Shown here: in pieces, positions 55,451-64,000 of the stretch | Layout: each line of letters opens with the position of its first letter | Numbering within the stretch: the stretch's first letter is position 1 | Assembly (NCBI GenBank): GCA_014529385.2 | Contig: CM043962.1 | Span: forward strand, 53,711,905 to 53,775,904 | Direction: 5' to 3' | Length of the DNA stretch: 64,000 nucleotides | Origin: Adiantum capillus-veneris | Lineage: Eukaryota > Streptophyta > Polypodiopsida > Polypodiales > Pteridaceae | Notes under the pieces: generated by a model | Databases searched by the model: none | What the model saw: only the letters and a program-made list of their open reading frames with translations | What the model was told of the DNA's origin: nothing | Made by a program: the position numbers and the translations under genes

Positions 55451-57189
55451 TTAAATGTCCTATGGACATTATATTGACATTGTTCTAAAACTTGGAAAAA
55501 ATTATAGGTAATTTATATGGTCCAAACAATGTCAAATAGATTTTTCTAGGAAATCTATCAATGGAAAAAACTTAAAATATGCAAGAAAAAGCTATTTTTT
55601 ATTTATAAGAAAGTTTTTACATTTTAAATCGACACATCAGTTTCCCCTATTTTTTGTGTGTTTTTGCCCTACCCACTCATATTGAATGATTTTTTTCCTA
55701 GGTCAAATGAATTTTGTTTGTTACAATACTTTATATGCCACTCTATATACTTACAAACACCACATATTCATGTAATTCATAGCCAATGGATTTTTTAAAT
55801 ATAATTTATGCACCACATAATAGATCATCAATGGTAGTGCTATCATCTCGTGGCCAAAAGTTTTTACATGCTCATCTAGTTTTGAGCATTAGACCTTGAG
55901 CTTGCACGTGTATAATTTATGTGTCCCTTTGGCATATCTTCAATCCACTATCTGAGCCTGTCCCATGCATTGGCTAATTCTTACTCTTCTTCCACCTCTT
56001 GCAACCCTCCCTTGGATGATGTACTTGGTAAGTCCAATGGGGATTGGTTGGTGCTTTTAAATTCAAGATGTTGTGCTTGGGTGATTGTTAGATATATATT
56101 TGTTTGTACAGCACCCAATTCCAAACCCTTTTGTATTCAAGATGTTGTGTTTGGGTGATTGGTAGATATATATATGTGTTTGTATAGCACCCAATTCCAA
56201 ATCCTTAGATTCCATCTCTTTGACATACCTCTCCACTTGGGCAGTGAGATCCTACTTGGTTTTTCTAGTTGCTCTTGGAACTCTTTAATTTTATGTTCTC
56301 CTTGTTAGCTTGGGGCAAGTATTCTGACCATTAAAATTTGTCATTGCAACTTCTCCTATTCAAGCTCCACCTTTAATGCCTTGATTTCTTATGCATTTGA
56401 TGTGGATGATTGTGATGTAGAGATAGAAGCATGTACATCTTGAATTAATAGGAGGGTGGAAAGGGTTTACTTGAACACGTCATATAAGTTCCACAACTTG
56501 AAGCATCTTTTCTTCTCCCCCTCTAGATCCTCTTATAAAGACTGTTGCTCCACTTGGATTTTTGTGTTAGCTTCAATCTATTTCTTGATGGATACTTTTT
56601 GTAAGGTATTGACTTGCTATTCTAGCTAATCTATTTCCTGATTTACTTGTTGTGTATTAGCTTTAGCATCTTTGACATCTTGGATTTGTAGCTATATTAT
56701 CACTTTTTGACATCTAAATGAAAGCTCGATCATTTCCAGATGCTCTTTGAGTTCGAATTCTGCAAGGATTCTTTGAGCTACCACTTCCTCTGCTTGGGTT
56801 GGAAGTGATACCTCTCTTTTTGCTTACTTCTCTTTTTTTAAAGTTCTCTTTTTGCTTGCCTCTCTCTTTTTTCTTGATTTTCTCTTTTTTGGGAGCTCTG
56901 TAGTTGTGTTTGTATTAATTTACATTGCTACTCTTCAAATTCTTGTTGTGTCTTGCTTAGGTAGTTGTATTCTTCTCTTTCAGCTTGACACTCTCCTTCT
57001 TATTGTTTAGCACGAGGTGAAGATTGTGGTTTTGGTGAGACCTTATTCTCCATATCCTTTGCATCTTTTGTTATTGCTATATCTTAAGCAATTTTCTCAT
57101 GATTAGATTGGGGGAATCCAAAGATTAATCTATATTTATTTTCTATTGATTAGACTCTTCCTCAGCTCTCCTTTTCAACACTTCATGGA
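55451..57189 (-). other. Region upstream of element J pol, Lys/Glu-rich remnants
   Basis: No protease motif could be read. On the minus strand about 57000-56600 codes in broken frames for Lys/Glu/Arg-rich, coiled-coil-like sequence. A 74-bp tandem duplication (aagatgttgtg(c/t)ttgggtgat) occupies 56061-56210. Confidence 0.35.
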
Positions 57190-57532
57190 TTATTTGGTGG
57201 ATGGAGCCAGCCAATTTGACGTCTTCTTGAGATTTCTACCATCTCTCCTTTTTAAGATTCTCAAGCCGAGCATCCAAATCAACATCATCAGATTTAGATG
57301 TTGATGACTCTTTATGTGTTTCCTCCTCTTTCTTATTTGTTTTACTTTCTTTGCCATTATTGACTCTCTTAGTCTCTGGGCGTCCTCCATAGATCTTTAC
57401 TCTTGAAACTTTAGGATTTTCTATGTGTGTTGTGGTCTCTTTCAAATGAGAGTAACCTCCACCTCTTTTTCCTCTAAGGACTGATCTCAGGGTGGTCACT
57501 ATGTATAAATTATGTATACTGCATGCATTCAA
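57190..57532 (-). pseudogene. Charged gag-like fragment
   Basis: Two overlapping frames. The longer has KRGGGYSHLKETTTHIENP, then a Lys/Glu/Ser-rich run (KESKTNKKEEETHKESS) and DVDLDARLENLKKERW. It is a typical low-complexity retrotransposon spacer, but no domain is recognised. It abuts an LTR-family fragment at 57493. Confidence 0.35.
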
Positions 57533-57720
57533 GGACTATTTATAAAACTCCATATCTATGAATTTTTTACAAATAAAATACACCCTTTTTCTTTTCAATC
57601 TATGATTTTTTCCCCCAAGTCCAATTTACAATGCCCTTTTGTAAGTGGAAATGTGAGAAAAAAATGAAATTTAATAACCCCTCTACTGCACTCACGTGAT
57701 AGTCACATGATTTTTAAGTG
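57493..57720 (+). repeat. LTR fragment of the element F family
   Basis: Matches 24987-25190 over tggtcacta, tgcattcaaggactattta and cccttttgta-x-gtg-aaa-gtgagaaa. Similarity fades after about 57680. Confidence 0.65.
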
Positions 57721-58508
57721 ATCCCCCTAAGGGACTGATATTCTAAGGACATGTCCTCTTTTGTCTTTGACTACATGTCCTTCTCTTCGTAGGTGTTGTA
57801 GACAAGCTACCCACCGCTTTAACCACATGCTTTTCCTTGTGTAAGAGGTCTAATTGAGATTCAACTTTCGATAAATCTTCTATCATTCCTAGGGTTTTTT
57901 TATGAAATCCTTGTAATCATTGGTCCTATATTCATGTATTCTTTGTTCCAATTTTTTATCTTTAGGTTAGCTTCTACTAGATTCTCAAGTATATATCCCC
58001 CAAGTTCACACTTGATCACTCTTCTTTCTACTCTCCAAATGTATTACGGGCTTTGTGTAACAAGGTGGCTTTTGTACCTTGAAGTATTGTGAGGAGTCTT
58101 ATTGGCAATTCTATCTTTGAATAAATCAAGTACTTGTAGATTAGCTTGCACCCTTGCTGCTTGATGAAAGCTTTGTCATTGTTGATGGCTTCGTATTTAG
58201 CAGCAGTTGGTGGTTGCCTTTTGGTAAATGGATGCTTGAAAGATCATATCACTTGTAATTTTAGCTCTTACTATGGATACATCTTTGTCTTTCAAGGTTG
58301 CTTGTCCATTATACTAGATGGAACTCATTAGATCACGAGATCTCTAGAAGTTAGTCCTCGATGGCAATAATCTATAAAAGCTATCCAACTATAGACATCT
58401 GGCTTTAGGGTTTTGGTGCAGGCTTCAGAGCTCTTCTAGGAAGATGGTGGCTTTTACTTTATACTCTTATATGTTTACTTTTCATGGTAGACCAACAGAA
58501 ATACATTT
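57721..58508. other. Decayed region 3' of element K
   Basis: Minus-strand integrase core would be expected here but no DDE motif could be read; stops are dense. Confidence 0.35.
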
Positions 58509-60540
58509 CTACTCCTTAAAGAGTAGATTATGGAATCCCTCTTTGCCCTGCATAAGGAGAAGCATGGGATTTATGCATGACTTTATTATTGGGTGAGTAA
58601 CATGTAGCCTATTTCCATTTAGAAGATAACCATCCTCCAAGGTGAATGGTTCTTTTTTTTCCCCTAATGAAAAGGCTGTAGTTACGTACTTAAAGTTTTG
58701 GTCAATAGCATACTCATCTATCATAAAAGATAGATCATTGTGAGTTGCTATAGACACCACATTTACCCTTGGCCGTTGTGAAAGTGCATCGACCACTTGA
58801 TTGTGCTTGCCAGCAATGTGAGCAATATGAAATTTAAATTGCAAAAGAAAAATTGCCAACCTTATTTGTTTATTCGAGAGCTTGGTTTGTGTCATGAAGT
58901 TCTTGAGGCTTTGTGATCCATTCGTAGGATGAATGGAGGCCCCAAGAGATAGTGCTCCCATGTGTCTAGGGCATGTAGAACAGTTAAAAGCTCTTTTTCG
59001 TATATGCCCAAGACCAGTTCATCGGCATTGAGCCTTCATCTCCCATATGCTATGGCATGCCCTTATTGAAGCAAAATTGGTCCAAGACAATCACCACAAG
59101 CATCACATTGGACCTCAAATGGCTTTGAGAGATCTAGAAGCATGAGGATTGGTTGAGAGGTAAGCTTCTCTTTGAGCTTGTCAAAAGCATTTTTCCCCTT
59201 AGCAGTCCATGAATACTTAACGTTCTTCTTTGTTAAGTCATGTAATGGTCTTGCAATTTGAGAAAATTTTTCTATGAAGTCTATAGTATGCACACATACA
59301 AATAAAGCTTCTTAGCTCATGTAGATTCCTTGGATTAGGCCATGCTTTTATTACCTCCAACTTTGATAGATCCATACGGATACCATCTTAAGAGATAATG
59401 TGACCTGAATATTGAATCTCTTGTAAGAAAAAATCACTTTTCTTTTGATTAATGAAAAGCCTTTTCTCTCTCACAGCAGCTTGAAAGATTACCTGGAGGT
59501 GTCACTTGTACTCCTCAAAAGAATTTGAGTGTCCTGAAGATTTTTGTTCATCGTGAGCTTGAATGCACCTGGAGCATTTGTCAGGCCAAAACTTGTAGCT
59601 TATCAAATGGATCTTCTACCTACGGCACACAAAATCTTTTTTTTGTTATAGTGCTCCTATTTAGTGCTCTATAGTCGATACACATGTGATATGTGCCACC
59701 TTTCTTTTGCACTAAAAGTACTCATGAACAGAATGGAGAGGAGCTAGGTCTCACCATCCCATTTTTCACCAATTCATGTATTTGCCTCATGATCTCCTCT
59801 TGTTGAGCTTGTGAAACTCAATAAGGAGGTTTATTAGGCGGTGAGCTTCCTAGTAGAATCTATATTGCATGGTCATCATCCCCTCGTTTTGGAGGTAGCT
59901 CACTAGGGATGTCATCAATGAAAACATCTTGAAATCCATTTAGGAAATTAGACAGCTCTAATTCCTCTTGATTCCCTTTCTTGCTACTTGTGAAAACATT
60001 AGAATCATTTACAGATTCTCTAACAAAAATCATACACAAAAAAGTAGAGCTTTTCATTGACTTATCAAAAGAAATCATATTTACTAGGGATATAGTGTTC
60101 CCCTACTCATTAGCATCTATGTATAGGCTATTTTCCCTGTAGGTGAAATAGATTCTCCTTTCAGGGAACTTCATGTGAGCAGCCATGCGATTGAACCATG
60201 GTACCCCTAGGATAACATCCTCATGTTGGAGAGGAGAGATAAAAAAAGTCTTCTTTGTCGGTGTAGCTTTGGACATGAAGCCTCAACTTCCCAATCAAGG
60301 GAGTAACGGAGGCTTGCTATCCCTTGAAATCTATGTCAGCAATTACAGTATCTCCCATCTCAAAAGCTTGAATGCCCAACTTGGTGGCCAACTCCGTTGA
60401 TATAAGTTGTGAGTAGAGACAGGGTCAAAGAGAATAAGGGTATCATGCTCCCTTACTTCTCCCAAAGCATATGAGAGAGGTGATCCTTTGCCATGATCAT
60501 CCTCCTTTAACTCCTATTTAGGAATATTGGGAATTATTCG
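58509..60540 (-). pseudogene. Element K: gypsy protease-RT-RNase H-integrase remnant
   Basis: Minus order: RT beginning at 60078-59860 (SNFLNGFQDVFIDDIPSELP then PPKRGDDDHAI), RT palm in broken frames to about 59300, thumb and RNase H start at 59293-59063 (IARPLHDLTKKNVKYSW, PFEVQCDACGDCLGPILLQ), RNase H C-terminus and integrase start at 58961-58509 (FKFHIAHIAGKHNQVVDALS, then GYLLNGNRLHV). The LP-PKRG-x-DHAI phrase before RT and HIAGKHN are common in chromovirus-type gypsy elements. Upstream of 60078, protease-like sequence is too broken to delimit. Confidence 0.75.
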
Positions 60541-61049
60541 AGTTCCATTTATTATAATACTACTAAAAAAAATTAGTATTTTTGTGTAGTTTGAGATATC
60601 ATCTATTTGCAGACACACCCTATGTTCCATTAAAATATATCCCTTAGTACATATCTTTTGGAGCATGTGTACTTAAAGACATAGGTACATAGTGAAAGAA
60701 GGGATTTTAATTAACATCTCAATTTTGTGACATTAAGGTTAAAGCTTTGGCTATATCAACACTCGAAAAACTCTAAAATACTCAAATATGAATTTTAGAA
60801 CTGAAGGGACCTCAAAAAAAGTGTGGTGTTTAAAAACACCAATATAGAAAATAAAATCCAATTAGCATATTCACATGATATCCAATTGGTGCACTCATCC
60901 ATAGTGTTTTAGATACCAATGGGTTCAAAAAATGATAACTTGAACTCCAACACAAGGGTCAAAATTAATTATAGGGAGAACTGCTTGCCTCTCACTTCTA
61001 GTCACAAGCCTGTCTCTTATTGAAGATAGTGGAGACAACTACCTCTTGA
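60541..61049. other. Unassigned
   Basis: AT-rich; no gene or repeat recognised. Confidence 0.4.
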
Positions 61050-61548
61050 CTAGAAATCTGGTGTGGTGGCCACTATGGTTGCCATCACATGTGCCATGTC
61101 TATCTCATCTGTCAAATCTTTATCATCATTATCTATGTTCAGATGGAATTTGCCTCTTTCCATTTGTGAGTTCTTGCTTTTGTCTTTGGCTTCAAACTCC
61201 CAATTCAAACAAAACATTGTGTCACATTTATAACAGCGGTTCTTGGTTCTCATGGGTAGCGGCTAAGTGAGTATTGGTTATGTTATCTGTTCCAAGCTTG
61301 CCTTTGCATTTTTCCTGTAGTAAGCTCATGCATTTGCATTTTGATTCATAATGAGGAGCCAAAACAAACTGATGGCTCCCTTGGGAACTCTTCTCAAACA
61401 TAGTTTGGTGACTAGATGCTAGTCGATTTGCATACCCAATGGTTGATGTTGGTGATTTGAGGAGGAAGATTTCATCATGGTCCACTTGCCTTAATATTAA
61501 GGCCATTTGTCTCATAAATGCCACTTCAAAGCTCAAAGAAAAATTCAA
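61050..61548 (-). pseudogene. Element L gag-like fragment
   Basis: Two overlapping frames (61548-61228 and 61253-61050). The first reads FEVAFMRQMALILRQVDHDE and QGSHQFVLAPHYESKCKCM; the second begins near RCYKCDTMFC and continues with an acidic segment DIDNDDKDLTDEIDM-like. A possible zinc-knuckle region and its position downstream of a primer site suggest copia-type Gag, at low certainty. Confidence 0.4.
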
Positions 61549-62068
61549 TCTCTAAGGAGCATCCCATTAGAGTGTTTCAAAATGCTTGTAAGGGAGTGCC
61601 TAGGACGGCAGGTTTTCAATTCCTACAGTATATCAAAATACTTGTTCATGCCAAGCAAAAAATGGCTACCCCAAGCTGCAAAAGCATCTCAAAACGTTGA
61701 GATCTAGCCCATCAGACATTGCCTTAAGAGCTAATTCCAAGTGCAATATTGGATTAGCATTTCAAAACGCTAGAGCTTTCCCTCTCTACATTGTTGAATG
61801 CCTGGTGTGGATCGTTGCCTGCATTTATGCTTCACAAGTTGTGCATCTTGACATTGACTACAGTTCAATATGATCTCAAATCAAGTTTCTAGCATTGCCA
61901 TTGGCTTGGGAGACTGCCAAAAATACCATTGCAAAATGCTACCAAGCTGCTAGGGGATGTTCTAGTGCCTTGCATTTTTGAACGCTATTGCACCCAAGGT
62001 TCCTCTTTGTGGTCCTTTTCCTCCTTCACCATGTGTTGATCCTCTCCCTTGTGATCAATGAGGACAAA
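61549..62068 (-). other. Element L leader
   Basis: Sequence between the primer site and the gag-like fragment; no convincing ORF. Phrases of the form ttcaaaa(t/c)gct recur about four times. Confidence 0.35.
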
Positions 62069-62080
62069 TCTCTGATACCA
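62069..62080 (-). promoter_or_regulatory. Element L primer binding site (tRNA-iMet)
   Basis: Minus strand TGGTATCAGAGA immediately precedes an LTR end TGTCAAAGTC (plus, 62081). Confidence 0.75.
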
Positions 62081-62138
62081 TGTCAAAGTCAATGATGCTA
62101 AATCATGCAGCATTGGGGAGCTAAAATACACAAGAAAT

Positions 62139-62169
<31 letters not shown>

Positions 62170-62715
62170 CTGTTGAACCAACCAACCTTGGCAATGAATT
62201 GATGATCATACGATGGGGGAAATTTTTACATATATAATCATCTAAAATTTTTTCCCTAACTAGACTTTGACAAATAAGTAAAATAAATACCTAAAAGCCA
62301 AAATAAATATTTGGATCACACTGGGCAGTTCGCTTTAGGTGCCATAACTTTAATGCAAATAACCAATTTCACAAAATGTTCTACAATTATATTTACAAAA
62401 TTCTTTTAGAGAAATTTACAAGATACTATAGCTACAATTGTGTTTGAAGGACCCTAAGTTTCACAATCGATCAAGTCAATACACTTTTCTACCTTTCAAA
62501 CTTTGGGAGTTTGTTGTTGGTACATGAGAATGGGATGTACAGCATGGTATTGAAAATACTCTAAGAAGCATTCACACATTTTTCATCAGCTACAATGTTC
62601 TGAGTGTTTCCATCATCTTCTTGTGCATCCTCATCACCTATACCATGAACCATGATCCTTATTAGCTCTAACATTTTCTTTTGCACACCCAACATCCACA
62701 ACTAAACTAGTTTTT
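62081..62715 (-). repeat. Element L 5' LTR (right limit unknown)
   Basis: Starts at TGTCAAAGTC beside the primer site and includes an (AG)n run at 62143-62169. No second copy lies in the window, so the outer edge cannot be set. Confidence 0.45.
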
Positions 62716-63000
62716 CTAGCATTGTCTGCCCTCCTCATGGTCAAAATCCTTAGCTTCTTTAACTCTACTATCATCCATGTTGTCTACATTACCATTTTCT
62801 TCACTTTCATCACCATCCTCTCCACTGCTTTGTTGCTTACTGATCTCAAGATTGTTGAGATTTTCTTTTCTTGCATCATCAAACTTCACTTTTTGTCTTG
62901 CAAGTGACTCTTGACTTGAACCATACCACTTGCACAAGGACAAATTGCTCTCCAAAATAGCAAAGCATTGAGATTCTAACTCCATTGCTTCAAAAATCAT
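62716..63000 (-). CDS. 94-aa acidic ORF, unknown
   Basis: Reads MIFEAMELESQCFAILESNL, SLARQKVKFDDARKENLNN, then an acidic Glu/Asp/Asn-rich end (SGEDGDESEENGNVDNMDD). No family recognised. The minus-strand segment 63176-63001 is also open in one frame (EKSREFIDKSFIAGLIIGF), and another fragment lies beyond the fold-back at 63791-63577, so a decayed gene interrupted by the fold-back is possible. Confidence 0.3.
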   Translation of the reverse strand: MIFEAMELESQCFAILESNLSLCKWYGSSQESLARQKVKFDDARKENLNNLEISKQQSSGEDGDESEENGNVDNMDDSRVKEAKDFDHEEGRQC

Positions 63001-63176
63001 CTTTACATAGAGAAATGACCCTTCTCTTTTTTAACAGGCTTTTGTCCAAAAACACAACTTTGACATAAAATATTTCTAGAAAATAGCTTTGCCTAGGACA
63101 AAACCCTATAATAAGACCAGCAATAAAGCTTTTGTCAATAAATTCTCGACTCTTTTCACTAGAATATGAGAAAAAG

Positions 63177-63576
63177 CATTAGGGAAAATTTGGACTCACA
63201 AAGGGGCCCTATAAGGAGTTTGACTTCCTCTCTCATGTCCAAAACAAGCGTGCGGTAAAATTTTTGCAAATAAACTCTAAACTTGGCGGAGATTTGACAG
63301 TTAGAATCTCCTCTTCAAGCTCTTTCTAATGATATATAGCACGCCACGAGATTCCTCATATTTTGAAAGATTCTCACAAAATCTTTCAAAATATGAGGAA
63401 TCTCATGGCGTGCTATATATCAATAGAAAGAGCTTGAAGAATAGATTCTAACTGTCAAATCTCCACCAAGTTTAGAGTTGATTTGCAAAAAAAATTATCG
63501 CACACCCATTTCGGACATGAGAGAAGAAGTCAAACTCCTTATAAGGCCCCTTTGTGAGTCGAAATTTTCCCTAATG
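63177..63576. mobile_element. 400-bp fold-back element (near-perfect inverted repeat)
   Basis: Arms 63177-63372 and 63380-63576 are inverted copies with only a few mismatches over about 196 bp, separated by a 7-bp loop (ctcacaa). The ends are CATTAGGGAAAATTT and AAATTTTCCCTAATG. It could fold into one long hairpin. The outer CATTAGG is shared with the MITE at 14848-15313, but the rest is not. A clear target duplication could not be identified. Confidence 0.9.
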
Positions 63577-63791
63577 ACTCTTTTTGTAGGAGCCTTGTCA
63601 ATCAACCGAAACCTATCAACCTTGCTATTAAAAAGAGCAACCATTGTGATCTCCATAGTTCCATCTATCCATGATTTATCTCTTGTTATGTGGATATTTC
63701 CATCTTCAATATGGACCTTAACTAAGTGGCTAGAAACCCCTTCAACAAGCATTTTAATATGATGCACAAAATCAATGAAGCACACTAACAT
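63577..63791 (-). pseudogene. Coding-like fragment interrupted by the fold-back
   Basis: The frame reads FVHHIKMLVEGVSSHLVKVH, IEDGNIHITRDKSWIDGTME, ITMVALFNSKVDRFRLIDKAP and then runs into the fold-back arm. It looks like a folded protein segment, but no family was recognised. It was probably one gene with the open segment at 63176-63001 before insertion; this is inferred only from position and strand. Confidence 0.3.
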
Positions 63792-64000
63792 GTATTCATA
63801 TTATGCATTCAATGTGTTTAGATTGAGTGCCAAGTTTGCAAAAAAATAATTTATAGAGTTGCTCTTTTGTACCATGAAAAACCAAGACTACTACTTGAAA
63901 TGGTACATGTTATACATTGCAAAAAACTTTGATCTTCTTCATATTAAAGCCCACTCCCTTTATTCTCTAAGGAATAGACTCATGTTGAGATATTATGCAC
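63792..64000. other. Unassigned end of window
   Basis: No feature recognised. Confidence 0.4.

Overview
The window looks like intergenic DNA from a large, transposon-rich plant genome. It is AT-rich and almost entirely built from decayed, nested retrotransposons: Ty3/gypsy of the Tat/Athila type, chromovirus-like gypsy, and Ty1/copia. Their primer-binding sites match plant initiator tRNA-Met and tRNA-Asp. The heavy decay and nesting would suit a gymnosperm or another slowly purged large genome, but the species cannot be fixed from the sequence. No search was run; all homology calls are by motif reading.

Layout. 1-1000: about 286-bp degenerate repeats, each centred on a short palindrome. 2570-14100: minus-strand Tat/Athila-like element A, with a tRNA-Asp-type primer site, a leader holding the same palindromes, gag, protease, RT, and an integrase joined to a truncated RNase H by an internal deletion. 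A second retropepsin-like ORF lies beyond the integrase. 14100-20170: two related gag/LTR fragments head to head, the left one split by a 466-bp MITE with 41-bp TIRs. 20290-24960: an orphan LTR with primer site, a minus gag-protease element, and a gypsy integrase tail. 24987-27189: copia LTR, primer site and gag, cut off at the protease DSGA motif. 27190-42412: chromovirus-like element G with a very long LTR. Its right LTR is interrupted by a complete 5.6-kb element H with 154-bp LTRs, primer site, polypurine tract and 5-bp target duplication.

43711-46650 is the most unusual part. A spliced plus-strand gene combines a histone H3 / CENH3-like histone fold, a linker, a Ulp1 (C48) cysteine-protease domain and a lysine/serine/proline-rich tail with KSPTK repeats. 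Four introns can be placed with matching phases, and two in-frame stops suggest a recent pseudogene. A TIR-bearing element abuts its 5' side. A convergent two-exon gene of unknown family lies downstream on the minus strand.

46650-64000: simple repeats, 108-bp and about 840-bp direct repeats, copia RT pieces around 51.2-52.4 kb, two gypsy pol remnants (54.0-55.5 and 58.5-60.5 kb, minus), an LTR element end near 62.08 kb, and a nearly perfect 400-bp fold-back at 63177-63576. No tRNA, rRNA or CRISPR was recognised, and no intact host gene was found.
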